64,000 bases of DNA from Modestobacter roseus (GCF_007994135.1 NZ_VLKF01000001.1:1054001-1118000), one strand, 5' to 3'; positions 1 to 12,600 are shown, numbered from the stretch's first letter. Numbers and translations are program-made. Notes: generated by a model from the sequence alone, not told the origin.

Positions 1-279
1 GCCCAGCGACTCCAGGTTCAGCACGATCTTGGTGCTCTTGGTGACGGCGCTGCTCGGGCGCGGGTCGGGCAGCAGCTCGGACACCGGGACGCCGTAGAAC
101 ACCGCGAGCTCGGAGAGCCGCTGGACGGTGACCGCCCGGTCGCCCCGCTCGTAGGAGCCCACGACGACGGCCTTCCACCGCCCGTGCGACTTGTCCTCCA
201 CGCCCTGCAGGGACAGGCCCTGCTGGTTGCGGATCGCCCGCAGGCGGGCGCCGAGTGCCCGCGAGTAGTCGGTGCTCAT
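1..279 (-). CDS. bldD: BldD-like developmental regulator, N-terminal part (runs off the window)
   Basis: Helix-turn-helix transcription factor; only the first 93 codons are present and the C-terminal half lies beyond base 1. The start is the ATG at 277-279. The protein begins MSTDYSRALGARLRAIRNQQ and continues through GRWKAVVVGSYERGDRAVTV, which closely matches the Streptomyces BldD DNA-binding domain. It then has the ELLPDPRP linker and a K-x-VLNLE segment that opens the C-terminal domain. In Streptomyces BldD is a c-di-GMP-dependent repressor of development genes and of its own gene. Here it is divergent from the pyrimidine operon, as expected for this conserved neighbourhood. A BldD-box-like sequence at 322-334 overlaps its likely promoter. 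The c-di-GMP-binding residues cannot be seen in this fragment. Confidence 0.93.
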   Translation of the reverse strand, partial: MSTDYSRALGARLRAIRNQQGLSLQGVEDKSHGRWKAVVVGSYERGDRAVTVQRLSELAVFYGVPVSELLPDPRPSSAVTKSTKIVLNLESLG

Positions 280-321
280 CGTCTCTGCTCACTGACTGTC
301 GTCGGATGGGAGCCGTACTGG

Positions 322-334
322 TGACGCAGAGTAC
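322..334. promoter_or_regulatory. candidate BldD box upstream of bldD
   Basis: The sequence TGACGCAGAGTAC matches the BldD consensus TnACnC(A/T)GnGTnA at every defined position except the last. It lies 43 bp upstream of the bldD ATG. On the minus strand it overlaps TACTCT (333-328), a good actinobacterial -10 hexamer for bldD. The layout fits negative autoregulation, which is known for Streptomyces BldD. Binding itself is inferred. Confidence 0.55.
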
Positions 335-425
335 CGAGCCAGCGCGCCGAGCGACAGTCGGCCGCCCCCCGTGCGGGGCAGATCGTGCGATCCGGGCAGG
401 GCGAAGGTCACATCCGCCGGTGCAG

Positions 426-484
426 TACCGTCGTCGCCGGTCCCACTCCTTTAACGACCCGTCCAGTGAGGCGGGGAAGGAGGC
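426..484 (+). promoter_or_regulatory. pyr operon leader: promoter -10, PyrR-binding hairpin and ribosome binding site
   Basis: A -10-like TACCGT at 426-431 would place transcription start near 438. The leader then forms a short hairpin, CCCG (458-461) with CGGG (472-475), enclosing TCCAGTGAGG (462-471). The motif UCCnGnGAGGY is the known PyrR-binding loop of Bacillus and mycobacterial pyr leaders. The Shine-Dalgarno AAGGAGG (477-483) begins one base after the stem, and there is no terminator or antiterminator pair. This suggests PyrR-UMP blocks ribosome access (translational repression), as described for Mycobacterium smegmatis, rather than Bacillus-type attenuation. Confidence 0.7.
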
Positions 485-487
485 CTG

Positions 488-1042
488 ATGGCCGACTCGA
501 CAGACCTGCCCGCACCGCCCCTGCTCGGCGCCGACGACCTCGGTCGCGTCGTCGACCGGATCGCCCACCAGCTGATCGAGAAGGCGGGCAGCTCCCTCGC
601 CGACCTCGTGCTCGTCGGCATCCCCACCCGCGGCGCCCCGCTGGCCCGCCGGCTCGCCGCCCGGGTCGAGGCCTTCTCGCAGCAACCCGTCGACGTCGGC
701 AGCGTCGACATCACCCTCTACCGGGACGACCTGCGGCGGCGCGGCGTGCGTGCCCTGGAGGACACCCGGCTGCCCGAGGCCGGGATCGACGACCGGCTCG
801 TGGTGCTCGTCGACGACGTGCTGTTCTCCGGCCGCTCGGTGCGCGCCGCCCTGGACGCGCTGCGCGACCTGGGCCGCCCGCGCGCCGTCCAGCTCGCGGT
901 GCTCGTCGACCGCGGCCACCGGGAGCTGCCGATCCGCGCCGACTACGTGGGCAAGAACGTGCCCACCGCGCGCAGCCAGTCGGTCAAGGTGAAGCTCGCC
1001 GAGGTCGACGGGGTCGACTCGGTGACGGTGGAGGACGCGTGA
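488..1042 (+). CDS. pyrR: Bifunctional pyr operon regulator / uracil phosphoribosyltransferase PyrR
   Basis: A 184-residue PyrR of normal length. It binds pyr mRNA when charged with UMP and has uracil phosphoribosyltransferase activity (uracil + PRPP to UMP). The PRPP-binding loop [13 protein letters not shown] sits at residues 105-117. The conserved C-terminal block [17 protein letters not shown] follows at 141-157. The start is fixed by a strong AAGGAGG five bases upstream. It is the first gene of the operon and overlaps pyrB by 4 bp (GTGA). The target hairpin is in its own leader at 458-475. Confidence 0.97.
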   Translation: MADSTDLPAPPLLGADDLGRVVDRIAHQLIEKAGSSLADLVLVGIPTRGAPLARRLAARVEAFSQQPVDVGSVDITLYRDDLRRRGVRALEDTRLPEAGIDDRLVVLVDDVLFSGRSVRAALDALRDLGRPRAVQLAVLVDRGHRELPIRADYVGKNVPTARSQSVKVKLAEVDGVDSVTVEDA

Positions 1043-1959
1043 AGCGGCACCTGCTGGAGGCCGGTGACCTCGACCGGGACGACGCGACCCTGGTGCTGGA
1101 CACCGCCGCGCAGATCGAGGCGGCGCTGGCCGGCCGGGAGGTCAAGAAGCTCCCCACCCTGCGCGGGCGCACGGTGGTCAACCTCTTCTACGAGGACTCC
1201 ACCCGCACCCGGATCTCCTTCGAGCTGGCCGCCAAGCGGCTCTCGGCCGACGTCATCAACTTCTCCGCCAAGGGCAGCAGCGTCTCGAAGGGCGAGAGCC
1301 TCAAGGACACCGCGCTGACCCTGGAGGCGATGGGCGCCGACGGCATCGTCGTCCGGCACGGGGCCTCCGGGGCGCCGCACCGGCTGGCCACCTGGGTCAA
1401 GGGCAGCGTGGTGAACGCCGGCGACGGCACCCACGAGCACCCCACCCAGGCGCTGCTGGACGCCTACACGATCCGGCAGCGGCTCGGCCGGCTGGACGGC
1501 GTGCGGGTCGCCGTCGTCGGCGACGTGCTGCACAGCCGGGTCGCCCGCTCCAACGTGTGGCTGCTGTCCACCCTCGGCGCCGAGGTCACCCTGGTCGCCC
1601 CACCCACCCTGCTGCCGGTGGGCGTGGGCAGCTGGCCGGTGACGGTCTCCTACGACCTGGACGCCGTCCTGCCCACCGCCGACGTGGTGATGATGCTGCG
1701 GGTGCAGGGCGAGCGGATGAACGCCTCGTTCTTCCCCAGCGCACGGGAGTACAGCCGCCGCTACGGCCTGGACGCCCGGCGGATGGCGGCGCTGCCCGAC
1801 GAGGCCATCGTCATGCACCCGGGCCCGATGAACCGGGGCATGGAGATCGCCGCCGAGGTGGCCGACTCGCCCCGCTCGACCATCGTCGACCAGGTCGGCA
1901 ACGGCGTGAGCGTGCGCATGGCCGTCCTGTACCTGCTGCTGGGAGGAGCTCCCGAATGA
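1039..1959 (+). CDS. pyrB: Aspartate carbamoyltransferase catalytic subunit
   Basis: Transfers a carbamoyl group from carbamoyl phosphate to aspartate, the committed step of pyrimidine synthesis. The product is 306 residues from a GTG start overlapping the pyrR stop. The carbamoyl-phosphate signature STRTR is at 54-58, the SVSKGES loop at 81-87 and [10 protein letters not shown] at 134-143. C-terminal substrate-loop blocks [10 protein letters not shown] and [11 protein letters not shown] follow. No pyrI regulatory chain is present, so feedback control probably acts through PyrR and carbamoyl phosphate synthase. The ATGA overlap with pyrC points to translational coupling. Confidence 0.97.
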   Translation: MKRHLLEAGDLDRDDATLVLDTAAQIEAALAGREVKKLPTLRGRTVVNLFYEDSTRTRISFELAAKRLSADVINFSAKGSSVSKGESLKDTALTLEAMGADGIVVRHGASGAPHRLATWVKGSVVNAGDGTHEHPTQALLDAYTIRQRLGRLDGVRVAVVGDVLHSRVARSNVWLLSTLGAEVTLVAPPTLLPVGVGSWPVTVSYDLDAVLPTADVVMMLRVQGERMNASFFPSAREYSRRYGLDARRMAALPDEAIVMHPGPMNRGMEIAAEVADSPRSTIVDQVGNGVSVRMAVLYLLLGGAPE

Positions 1960-3239
1960 CGCTCATCAAGGGCGCCCGCCCGTACGGCGAGGACGCCGTC
2001 GACATCCGCGTCCAGGACGGCCGGATCGCCGAGATCGGGCCCGACCTGTCCGTCGACGGCGCGCAGCTGGTCGACGCCGCCGGGCTGGTCGCGCTGCCGG
2101 GCCTCGTCGACCTGCACACCCACCTGCGCGAGCCCGGCCGGGAGGACGCCGAGACCGTCGAGACCGGCAGCCGGGCCGCGGCGCTGGGCGGGTTCACCGC
2201 GGTGCACGCGATGGCCAACACCGACCCGGTCGCGGACACCGCCGGCGTGGTCGAGCAGGTCTGGCGGCTGGGCCAGGAGGCCGGCCTGGTCGACGTCGTC
2301 CCGGTCGGGGCGGTCACCGTCGGCCTGCGCGGCGAGCGGCTGGCCGAGCTCGGCGCGATGGCCGACTCCGCCGCCCGGGTGCGGGTCTTCTCCGACGACG
2401 GGCACTGCGTGGCCGACCCGGCGCTGATGCGCCGGGCGCTGGAGTACGTGAAGGCCTTCGACGGCGTCGTCGCCCAGCACGCCGAGGAGCCGCGGCTCAC
2501 CGTGGGCGCGCAGATGAACGAGGGCGACCGCTCCGCCCGGCTCGGCCTGGCCGGCTGGCCGGCCGCCGCCGAGGAGGCGGTGATCGCCCGCGACGTGCTG
2601 CTGGCCGGTCACGTCGGCGCCCGGCTGCACGTCTGCCACGTGTCGACGGCGGGCTCGGTGGAGATCCTGCGCTGGGCGAAGTCGCGCGGCGTGCAGGTGA
2701 CCGCCGAGGTCACCCCGCACCACCTGCTGCTCACCGACGAGTGCGCGGAGGGCTACGACCCGGTGTTCAAGGTGAACCCGCCGCTGCGCACCGCCGAGGA
2801 CGTCGAGGCGCTGCGCGCTGGGCTCGCCGACGGCACGATCGACGCCGTCGGCACCGATCACGCACCGCACGCGGCGGAGGACAAGGAGAGCGAGTGGGCC
2901 GCCGCCCGCCCCGGGATGCTCGGGCTGGAGCAGGCGCTCTCCGTCGTCGTGCAGACCATGGTCGAGCCCGGGCGGCTCGACTGGCGCGGCGTCGCCGACC
3001 GCATGTCGGTCCGGCCGGCGGCCATCGGCCGTCTGGACGGGCACGGCCGCCCGCTCGCCGTCGGCGAGCCGGCCAACCTGCTGCTGCTGGACCCCGCGCA
3101 CCGGGCCACCGTCGACCCGGCCGCGCTGGCCAGCCGCAGCCGCAACAGCCCCTATGCCGGCCGGGAGCTCCCCGGCCGGGTGGTCGCCACGTTCCTGCGG
3201 GGCGTCGCGACCGTTCTGGACGGGAAGGCAGTCAGGTGA
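1956..3239 (+). CDS. pyrC: Dihydroorotase (class I)
   Basis: Cyclises N-carbamoyl-aspartate to dihydroorotate. It is a 427-residue zinc amidohydrolase. The metal-binding [10 protein letters not shown] is at residues 52-61, further metal histidines lie in the CHVST and TPHHLLL blocks, and the catalytic GTDHAPH is at 299-305. Start ATG 1956 overlaps the pyrB stop. In many actinobacteria a small membrane-protein gene separates pyrC and carA; here there is only a 73-bp repeat-rich spacer. Confidence 0.97.
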   Translation: MTLIKGARPYGEDAVDIRVQDGRIAEIGPDLSVDGAQLVDAAGLVALPGLVDLHTHLREPGREDAETVETGSRAAALGGFTAVHAMANTDPVADTAGVVEQVWRLGQEAGLVDVVPVGAVTVGLRGERLAELGAMADSAARVRVFSDDGHCVADPALMRRALEYVKAFDGVVAQHAEEPRLTVGAQMNEGDRSARLGLAGWPAAAEEAVIARDVLLAGHVGARLHVCHVSTAGSVEILRWAKSRGVQVTAEVTPHHLLLTDECAEGYDPVFKVNPPLRTAEDVEALRAGLADGTIDAVGTDHAPHAAEDKESEWAAARPGMLGLEQALSVVVQTMVEPGRLDWRGVADRMSVRPAAIGRLDGHGRPLAVGEPANLLLLDPAHRATVDPAALASRSRNSPYAGRELPGRVVATFLRGVATVLDGKAVR

Positions 3240-3312
3240 ACCGGCAGCGAGTGAGCATCGCAGCGAGGAACGAGCGAGGAGCGGAGCGAGCGTGGCCGGG
3301 AACGGAAGCACA
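3240..3312. repeat. GAGCGA-rich spacer between pyrC and carA
   Basis: The 73-bp gap inside an otherwise tightly overlapped operon is made of reiterated purine-rich units (GAGTGAGC, CAGCGAGGAACGAGCGAGG, AGCGGAGCGAGC). It has little stem potential and resembles dispersed intergenic GAGCGAG repeats common in high-GC actinobacteria. It may supply a weak ribosome binding site (GGAG at 3283-3286) for an alternative carA start, GTG 3292. No ORF or terminator is visible in it. Confidence 0.45.
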
Positions 3313-4476
3313 GTGAGTGAGGCACTGCTCGTCCTCGAAGACGGGCGCACGTTCCGCGGCGAGGCGTACGGCGCGGTCGGGACGACGGTCGGCGAGGCGG
3401 TCTTCTCCACCGGCATGACCGGGTACCAGGAGACGCTGACCGACCCCAGCTACGCCCGCCAGATCGTGGTGATGACCGCCCCGCACATCGGCAACACCGG
3501 GGTGAACGCCGAGGACGACGAGAGCCGCCGCATGTGGGTGGCCGGCTTCGTCGTCCGCGACCCCGCCCGCCGGCCGGCGAACTGGCGGGCCACCGGCAGC
3601 CTGGACGACGAGCTGGTCGCGCAGGGCGTCGTCGGCATCAGCGGCATCGACACCCGCGCGCTCACCCGGCACCTGCGCGACCGCGGTGCCATGCGCGCGG
3701 GGATCAGCACCGAGCTGGACGCCGAGCAGCTGCTGGCCCGGGTCACCGCCAGCGACGCGATGACCGGAGCCGACCTCGCCCCGCTGGTCAGCGCGAGCGA
3801 CCCCTACGTCGTGCCGGCGGTGGGGGAGAAGCGCTTCACCGTCGCCGCGCTGGACCTGGGCATCAAGACCGCGACGCCGCGCTACCTGGCCGAGCTGGGC
3901 GTGGAGACCCACGTGCTGCCGGCCACCGCCACCGCCGAGGACCTGCTGGCGCACGGGGTGGACGGCGTGTTCATCTCCAACGGCCCCGGCGACCCGGCCG
4001 CGGCCGACTACGCCGTCGCCGCGGTGCGCGGGGTGCTCGAGGCCCGCCGGCCGCTGTTCGGCATCTGCTTCGGCAACCAGATCCTCGGCCGGGCGCTGGG
4101 ACTGGGCACCTACAAGCTCCGCTTCGGCCACCGCGGGCTGAACCAGCCGGTGCTGGACCGGGTCAGCGGCACGGTGCGGGTCACCAGCCACAACCACGGC
4201 TTCGCCGTCGACGCCCCGCTGGACCGGCCGGTGGACACCCCGTTCGGCCCGGTCGAGGTCAGCCACGTCGGCCTCAACGACGACGTCGTCGAGGGGCTGC
4301 GGCTCGTCGACGCCCCGGCGTTCAGCGTGCAGTTCCACCCGGAGGCGGCCGCCGGCCCGCACGACGCCAACCCGCTGTTCGGCCGGTTCGTCGACCTCAT
4401 GACCGCCTCGAAGGACGGCGCCGCGGTGACGCCCCCGCCGGTCGTCGAGTCCACCACCGGTGAGAAGGAGGCCTGA
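3313..4476 (+). CDS. carA: Carbamoyl phosphate synthase small (glutaminase) subunit
   Basis: Releases ammonia from glutamine and channels it to CarB. From GTG 3313 it has 387 residues, beginning [20 protein letters not shown], the usual family N terminus. The N-terminal domain carries [10 protein letters not shown]. The class I glutamine amidotransferase domain has the nucleophile Cys252 in GICFGNQ, where most homologues have GICLGHQ, and the His/Glu pair in QFHPEA near the C terminus. An in-frame GTG at 3292 has a slightly better ribosome binding site and would add seven residues, so the start is uncertain. carB follows after 2 bp. Confidence 0.96.
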   Translation: MSEALLVLEDGRTFRGEAYGAVGTTVGEAVFSTGMTGYQETLTDPSYARQIVVMTAPHIGNTGVNAEDDESRRMWVAGFVVRDPARRPANWRATGSLDDELVAQGVVGISGIDTRALTRHLRDRGAMRAGISTELDAEQLLARVTASDAMTGADLAPLVSASDPYVVPAVGEKRFTVAALDLGIKTATPRYLAELGVETHVLPATATAEDLLAHGVDGVFISNGPGDPAAADYAVAAVRGVLEARRPLFGICFGNQILGRALGLGTYKLRFGHRGLNQPVLDRVSGTVRVTSHNHGFAVDAPLDRPVDTPFGPVEVSHVGLNDDVVEGLRLVDAPAFSVQFHPEAAAGPHDANPLFGRFVDLMTASKDGAAVTPPPVVESTTGEKEA

Positions 4477-4478
4477 GG

Positions 4479-7786
<3,308 letters not shown>

Positions 7787-7790
<4 letters not shown>

Positions 7791-8752
7791 CCGGCGGGCT
7801 GCTGACCGAGCCGGCGCCGGCGGCCCCGTGGCCGCCCGTCCAGCGGGTGGTGACGGTGGCCGGCCGGCGGCCGGTGGGCGCCTACGTGGAGCTGAGCCTC
7901 GCCGCCCCCGAGGTGGCCGAGCGGGCGGTGCCCGGCCAGTTCGTCGCGTTCGCGGTCGGCGGCCCCACCTCCGCGCACCTGCTCCGGCGCTCGATCGCGA
8001 TCGCCGGGGTGGGCGGGGGTCAGGTGCAGGTGGTCGTCTCCGCGCACGGCCCCGGCTCCAGCTGGCTGGCCGGGCTGGCGCCCGGGGACGTGGTCGACGT
8101 CGTCGGGCCGCTGGGCCGCCCCTTCCCGATGCCGCCGCCGGGCACCCCGGCGCTGCTGGTCGGGGGCGGCTACGGCGCTGCCGCGCTGGTCGGGCTGGCC
8201 GGGCGGCTGCGGGCCACCGGCTCGGAGGTCGCCGCGGTCACCGGCGCGGCGTCGGCCGGGCGGCTGTGCTCGGTCCAGGAGCTCGGGTCGCTGGCCGCGC
8301 CCTTCGTGGTGATGACCGACGACGGCAGCGCCGGCCGCCGCGGCTGGGTCACCGACGCGGTCGCCGAGCTGGTCAACGGCGCCGGGGTGGTCTATGCCTG
8401 CGGCCCGATGGGCATGCTCCGCGCGGTCGCCGACGTGGCCACCGCCGCCGGGGTGCCCAGCTACGTCGCGGTCGAGGAGTCGATGGCCTGCGGCATCGGG
8501 GTCTGCATGACCTGCGTGCTGCCGGTGGTCGGCGGCGACGGGCGCACCCGCTTCGCCCGCTCCTGCGTGGAGGGCCCGGTCTTCGGTGGCGACCGGGTCC
8601 GCTTCGCCGACGTCGGCACGCTCCCGGCGGACGTCGTCGGCGCGGACGCCATGGGCCTCACCCCGCCCGCCGTGCCCACCCCGGCGGGTTCGCCCCCCAC
8701 CCCGGTCGCGCCGCCCGAGGCGGACCCCGGCACCCCGGGAGCGTCGTCGTGA
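7787..8752 (+). CDS. pyrK: Dihydroorotate dehydrogenase electron-transfer subunit PyrK
   Basis: FAD and [2Fe-2S] subunit that passes electrons from the class 1B PyrD to NAD+. Residues about 20-110 form the flavin barrel ([15 protein letters not shown]) and about 120-230 the ferredoxin-reductase-like NAD domain ([20 protein letters not shown]). The cluster ligands are Cys235, Cys240, Cys243 and Cys260, the family pattern C-x4-C-x2-C-x16-C. The last 35 or so residues are a Pro/Ala-rich tail not needed by the fold. It overlaps carB and pyrD by 4 bp each, so the two subunits should be made together. Confidence 0.93.
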
Positions 8753-9750
8753 CCGGCTCCGCCACGCCAGCTCCCGGCACCGGCACCCATCCAGGTTTCG
8801 GCGCCGAAACCCGGTCGGGAGTGGACATGGGGACGGCGATCGGCCGGGTGCCGGTGCCGAGCCCGGTGCTCACCGCGTCCGGCTGCTCCGGCTTCGGCCG
8901 GGAGCTGGAGCCCTTCGTCGACCTCGCCGCCCTCGGCGCGGTGGTCACCAAGTCGGTGCAGCTGCGGCCCCGCTCGGGCCGGCCCACGCCGCGGATGGCC
9001 GAGACCCCCAGCGGGATGCTCAACTCCATCGGCCTGCAGGGGCCGGGCATCGACGGGCTGCTGGCCGAGGACCTGCCGTGGCTGGCCCAGCGCGGTGCGC
9101 GGGCGTTCGTCTCGATCGCCGGCACCCGGGTGGAGGACTTCGCCGAGCTGGCCACCCGGCTGCGCGGCGTGCCCGGCGTGCTGGGCATCGAGGTCAACAT
9201 CTCCTGCCCGAACGTGGAGAGCCGCGGCGAGGTGTTCGCCTGCGACCCGGTGGCGGCCCGCGACGTCGTCGCCGCGGTGCGCGCCGCGGCCGACCCCGCC
9301 CAGCCGGTCTACGCCAAGCTGAGCCCCGACGTCACCGACATCGTGACCATCGCCCGGTCGGTCGCCGACGCCGGCGCCGACGGGCTGTCGATGATCAACA
9401 CGCTCCTCGGGCTGGTCATCGACCCGGACACCATGCGCCCGGTGCTCGGCGGCGTCACCGGCGGGCTCTCCGGCCCGGCGATCCGACCGGTGGCGCTGCG
9501 CTGCGTCTGGCAGGTGCACCAGGCGCTGCCGGACGTGCCGATCCTCGGCATGGGCGGCATCCGCAGCGGCCTGGACGCCCTGCAGTTCGTGCTCGCCGGG
9601 GCCAGCGCGGTCAGCATCGGCACGGCGGTGTTCAACGACCCGTCCGCGCCGGCCCGCATTCACGCCGAGCTCGCGGCCGCGCTGGCCGCCCGCGGCTTCG
9701 GCTCCCTCGCCGACGCCGTCGGCCACGCCCACCGGCCGGTGGACGCGTGA
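8749..9750 (+). CDS. pyrD: Dihydroorotate dehydrogenase, class 1B catalytic subunit
   Basis: Oxidises dihydroorotate to orotate using FMN. The catalytic base is the Cys of VNISCPNVES, which marks class 1 rather than the quinone-linked class 2 usual in mycobacteria. With pyrK adjacent it should be the NAD-dependent 1B heterotetramer. Phosphate and flavin loops are seen at KLSPDV and GMGGIRSG. GTG 8749 overlaps the pyrK stop and gives 333 residues. The first 25 residues are unlike the family, so ATG 8827 (MGTAIGRVPVPSPVLTASG) is a credible alternative start. Confidence 0.93.
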   Translation: MTGSATPAPGTGTHPGFGAETRSGVDMGTAIGRVPVPSPVLTASGCSGFGRELEPFVDLAALGAVVTKSVQLRPRSGRPTPRMAETPSGMLNSIGLQGPGIDGLLAEDLPWLAQRGARAFVSIAGTRVEDFAELATRLRGVPGVLGIEVNISCPNVESRGEVFACDPVAARDVVAAVRAAADPAQPVYAKLSPDVTDIVTIARSVADAGADGLSMINTLLGLVIDPDTMRPVLGGVTGGLSGPAIRPVALRCVWQVHQALPDVPILGMGGIRSGLDALQFVLAGASAVSIGTAVFNDPSAPARIHAELAAALAARGFGSLADAVGHAHRPVDA

Positions 9751-10646
9751 ACCGCCCCACGCACGCCGAGGTCGACCCCTTCGGCGCCCGGCTGGCCGCG
9801 GCGGTGGCCGCGCGCGGCCCGCTGTGCGTGGGCATCGACCCGCACCGGCCGCTGCTGCTGGACTGGGGCCTGGGCGACGACGTCGACGGACTGCGCCGGT
9901 TCACCGATGCGGTCGTCGACGCCCTCGCCGGGCACGTGGCGGTGCTCAAGCCGCAGCTGGCCTTCTACGAGCGGCACGGTGCCCGCGGGGTGGCCGTGCT
10001 GGAGGAGGCCGTCGCCCGGGCCCGGGCGGCCGGCGCACTGGTGCTGCTGGACGCCAAGCGCGGTGACATCGGCTCCACCATGGACGCCTACGCCGAGTAC
10101 CTGCGCAGCGACCACCCGATGCAGGTCGACGCGCTGACCGTGAGCCCCTACCTGGGGCCGGAGTCGCTGGCGCCGGCGGTCGGCACGGCACGGTCGTTCG
10201 GTGGCGGGCTGTTCGTGCTGGCCCGCACCTCCAACCCCGATGCCGCCACCTTCCAGCACGCGCTGGTGGGGGAGCGGTCGGTGGCGCAGACCGTGGTGGA
10301 CACCGTCGGCCGGTGGAACACCCCCGACTGGCTGGGCGGCGACCCGGTACCGGACCCGGCCGCCTTCGCTGATGAGCAGCGCCGCTTCGGTGCGTCCACC
10401 GGCTCGTTCGGCGTCGTCGTCGGGGCGACGCTGCCCGAGCTCGACGTCGACCTGACCGGGCTGCGCGGCCCGGTGCTGGCCCCGGGGCTGGGTGCGCAGG
10501 GCGGCACGGTCGCCGACCTGCGCCGGCTGTTCGGCACCGATCAGGCCGTCGTCCCCACGGTCTCGCGGGACGTGCTCGCCGCCGGCCCGGACGCCGCGGC
10601 GCTCCGGGCCGCCGCCGACCGGTGGACGGCGGAGCTGACGGCGTGA
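9747..10646 (+). CDS. pyrF: Orotidine 5'-phosphate decarboxylase (type 2)
   Basis: Decarboxylates OMP to UMP, the last step of the operon's pathway. At 299 residues it is the longer, type 2 form of mycobacteria and Myxococcus. The catalytic Lys/Asp block is LLDAKRGDIGST, near residues 100-111. The orotate phosphoribosyltransferase gene pyrE, needed between PyrD and PyrF, is not in the window. GTG start with a 4-bp overlap with pyrD. Confidence 0.95.
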   Translation: MNRPTHAEVDPFGARLAAAVAARGPLCVGIDPHRPLLLDWGLGDDVDGLRRFTDAVVDALAGHVAVLKPQLAFYERHGARGVAVLEEAVARARAAGALVLLDAKRGDIGSTMDAYAEYLRSDHPMQVDALTVSPYLGPESLAPAVGTARSFGGGLFVLARTSNPDAATFQHALVGERSVAQTVVDTVGRWNTPDWLGGDPVPDPAAFADEQRRFGASTGSFGVVVGATLPELDVDLTGLRGPVLAPGLGAQGGTVADLRRLFGTDQAVVPTVSRDVLAAGPDAAALRAAADRWTAELTA

Positions 10647-10656
10647 GCCGGGCGGC

Positions 10657-10959
10657 ATGAGACGGGTGCTGCCGTGGTCGGTGCTCGCGCTCGGCCTCGG
10701 ACTCGCGGTGGCCGGCGTGACGACCTTCTGGCTGGCCAACACCCGGCCGTCGCACGTCGTCTACTCGGGTTCCTACGAGCCGCTGGTCCCCGGCACGTCC
10801 GAGGCGTACCGGAGCGAGCTCACCCTCACGTTCGACGCCGGTCCCACGGTGCTGTGGACCGAGCAGCACGTCGTCGGCGTCGGCCTGCTGCTGACGGGCC
10901 TGTTCGTGCTGGTCGGACTCGGCGGCTGGGTGCTCGGCCGGCGGTCGCGACGGGGCTGA
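10657..10959 (+). CDS. Small membrane protein of unknown function
   Basis: Not recognised. It is 100 residues with a hydrophobic segment at about 5-27, an extracytoplasmic loop of about 45 residues (SHVVYSGSYEPLVPGTSEAY) and a second hydrophobic segment at about 70-92 ending GRRSRRG. The topology is probably N-in/C-in with two spans. It starts 10 bp after pyrF and may be the operon's last gene. Codon use is like its neighbours. Confidence 0.6.
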   Translation: MRRVLPWSVLALGLGLAVAGVTTFWLANTRPSHVVYSGSYEPLVPGTSEAYRSELTLTFDAGPTVLWTEQHVVGVGLLLTGLFVLVGLGGWVLGRRSRRG

Positions 10960-11068
10960 ACGGCGACACGCGCACTGACCAGCAGTGACGGAACCGGCGC
11001 ACGGCGTGTCTGTGCGCGCGGGTCGCCGACCAGCACACCGGCCACCCGCCTCCGACACCGGGGCTGGC

Positions 11069-11097
11069 GTGACCGCTCGGTCTCGGATGACTAGGTT
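11069..11097 (+). promoter_or_regulatory. candidate promoter for mihF-gmk
   Basis: GTGACC (11069-11074) and TAGGTT (11092-11097) are spaced 17 bp apart. TAGGTT fits the actinobacterial -10 pattern TAnnnT. It would give a leader of about 90 nt. The rest of the 234-bp gap 10960-11193 shows no gene. Confidence 0.35.
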
Positions 11098-11193
11098 GAC
11101 GGCCGAGGCTCACACCGCGGGCCGTCGCGATCGAGCTGGATCACCGAAGAACTGCGCCGGCACGCGCCGGACTGAACACGATTGGGTTGCTCC

Positions 11194-11550
11194 GTGCCCC
11201 TTCCCGAGTTGTCCCCCGAACAGCGCGCCGCCGCCCTGGAGAAGGCCGCCGCGGCCCGCAAGGCCCGTGCCGAGCTCCGCGAGAAGCTGAAGAGCAAGGG
11301 CACCACGGTCGGCGACGTCCTCAAGCAGGGCGAGACCGACGAGGTCATCGGCAAGATGCGCGTCTCCGCCGTGCTCGAGTCGCTGCCCGGCGTCGGCAAG
11401 GCGCGGGCGGCGAAGATCATGGAGCGCCTGGAGATCTCGCCCACCCGCCGGGTGCGTGGCCTGGGCGCCAACCAGCGCCGGGCGCTGGAGGCGGAGTTCG
11501 GCGGCGAGCACGTCGAGGCCGACCAGGTCCCCACCGAGGGTGCCCTCTGA
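11194..11550 (+). CDS. mihF: Actinobacterial integration host factor
   Basis: Nucleoid-associated DNA-bending protein of mIHF/sIHF type, unrelated to proteobacterial HU-like IHF. From GTG 11194 it is 118 residues, starting [20 protein letters not shown] like mycobacterial mIHF. A basic N-terminal helix ([13 protein letters not shown]) is followed by a helix-turn-helix/HhH-like core, [18 protein letters not shown], and [23 protein letters not shown] at 11182 would add four residues. It precedes gmk and rpoZ, the conserved order in actinobacteria. Confidence 0.95.
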   Translation: MPLPELSPEQRAAALEKAAAARKARAELREKLKSKGTTVGDVLKQGETDEVIGKMRVSAVLESLPGVGKARAAKIMERLEISPTRRVRGLGANQRRALEAEFGGEHVEADQVPTEGAL

Positions 11551-11596
11551 CCCACTGGTGGCTGGTCCCCGACCACCCCGGTGCGAAGATCAACGA

Positions 11597-12175
11597 GTGG
11601 CACGACAGAACCGCGCGCGGCTGACCGTGCTCTCCGGACCCTCGGGCGTCGGCAAGGGCACGGTGGTCGCGGAGGTCCGGCGCCGGCACCCCGAGGTCTG
11701 GGTGTCGGTGTCGGTCACCACCCGCAAGCCCCGGCCGGGGGAGGTCGACGGCGAGCACTACCTGTTCGTCGAGAACGACTACTTCGACTGGCTGATCGCC
11801 CAGGACGGTCTGCTGGAGTGGGCCGAGTACGCCGGCAACCGCTACGGCACCCCGGTCGCCCCGGTGGAGGAGCAGCTGGCCAGCGGCAGCCCGGCGCTGC
11901 TGGAGATCGAGCTCCAGGGCGCGCGGCAGGTCCGGGACCGGGCCCCGGAGGCCCAGCTGGTCTTCCTCGCGCCGCCGTCGTGGGGTGAACTGGTCAGCCG
12001 GCTGGCCGGGCGGGGCACCGAGGCGCCGGAGGTGCAGTCCCGCCGGCTGGCGCTCGCACAGGCCGAGCTGGACGCCGCCGGGGAGTTCGACGTCGTCGTC
12101 GTGAACGACGACGTGGCCAGAGCGGCAGACGAGTTGGTAAGCTTGCTGACTGCGCCTCCGCCCGCTGGTCCCTGA
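11597..12175 (+). CDS. gmk: Guanylate kinase
   Basis: Phosphorylates GMP to GDP. The product is 192 residues with the P-loop GPSGVGKGT at 14-22, the GMP-binding segment [18 protein letters not shown] and the lid and adenine-binding parts behind [16 protein letters not shown] 11597 is the only start that keeps the standard N terminus before the P-loop; its ribosome binding site is weak. It lies between mihF and rpoZ on the same strand. Confidence 0.95.
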   Translation: MARQNRARLTVLSGPSGVGKGTVVAEVRRRHPEVWVSVSVTTRKPRPGEVDGEHYLFVENDYFDWLIAQDGLLEWAEYAGNRYGTPVAPVEEQLASGSPALLEIELQGARQVRDRAPEAQLVFLAPPSWGELVSRLAGRGTEAPEVQSRRLALAQAELDAAGEFDVVVVNDDVARAADELVSLLTAPPPAGP

Positions 12176-12258
12176 CCGCTGCCGAGGGCGCACCCGAGGC
12201 GACCGTGCGGAGCCATCCGCCGCCCGCCCGCACACCGAGTTGAGGAGCACGCCCGCCC

Positions 12259-12522
12259 GTGTCCGGAGTCGCACCCGCCCCTGAGGGCATCACCAACCCG
12301 CCGATCGACGAGCTGCTGGAGCGCACCACCAGCAAGTACGGGCTGGTCATCTACGCCGCCAAGCGCGCGCGGCAGATCAACGCCTACTACAGCCAGCTCT
12401 CCGAGGGCCTGCTGGAGTACGTCGGCCCGCTGGTCGACACCGCGCCCCAGGAGAAGCCGCTGTCCATCGCGCTGCGGGAGATCAACGAGGGCCTGCTGAC
12501 CCACACCGCCGGCGAGAACTGA
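12259..12522 (+). CDS. rpoZ: RNA polymerase omega subunit
   Basis: 87-residue omega subunit, which helps fold and anchor the beta-prime chain. The family core is [20 protein letters not shown] followed by [14 protein letters not shown]. It starts at GTG 12259 behind GAGGAG (12243-12248), a little distant. It is followed by a strong hairpin at 12544-12577, which may separate it from coaBC. Confidence 0.95.
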   Translation: MSGVAPAPEGITNPPIDELLERTTSKYGLVIYAAKRARQINAYYSQLSEGLLEYVGPLVDTAPQEKPLSIALREINEGLLTHTAGEN

Positions 12523-12543
12523 CCCGGCACCACCTGAACTGAT

Positions 12544-12577
12544 GACGACGCCCCCGGCAGCTGCCGGGGGCGTCGTC
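12544..12577 (+). terminator. hairpin between rpoZ and coaBC
   Basis: A perfect 34-bp palindrome with 17-bp arms centred at 12560/12561 (left arm GACGACGCCCCCGGCAG). It lies 21 bp after the rpoZ stop. There is no T-tract, as is common for actinobacterial terminators. coaBC starts 24 bp later, so partial read-through is likely. Confidence 0.65.
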
Positions 12578-12600
12578 GTGTCTGCGGGAGGATGGACGGC

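Noticed and set aside
1761..3416. Long open frame antisense to pyrB-pyrC (551 codons)
   Set aside because: Its composition is Gly/Arg/Ala/Val/His-rich without motifs and it mirrors the third-position GC of the real genes. The sense frames encode well-known enzymes.
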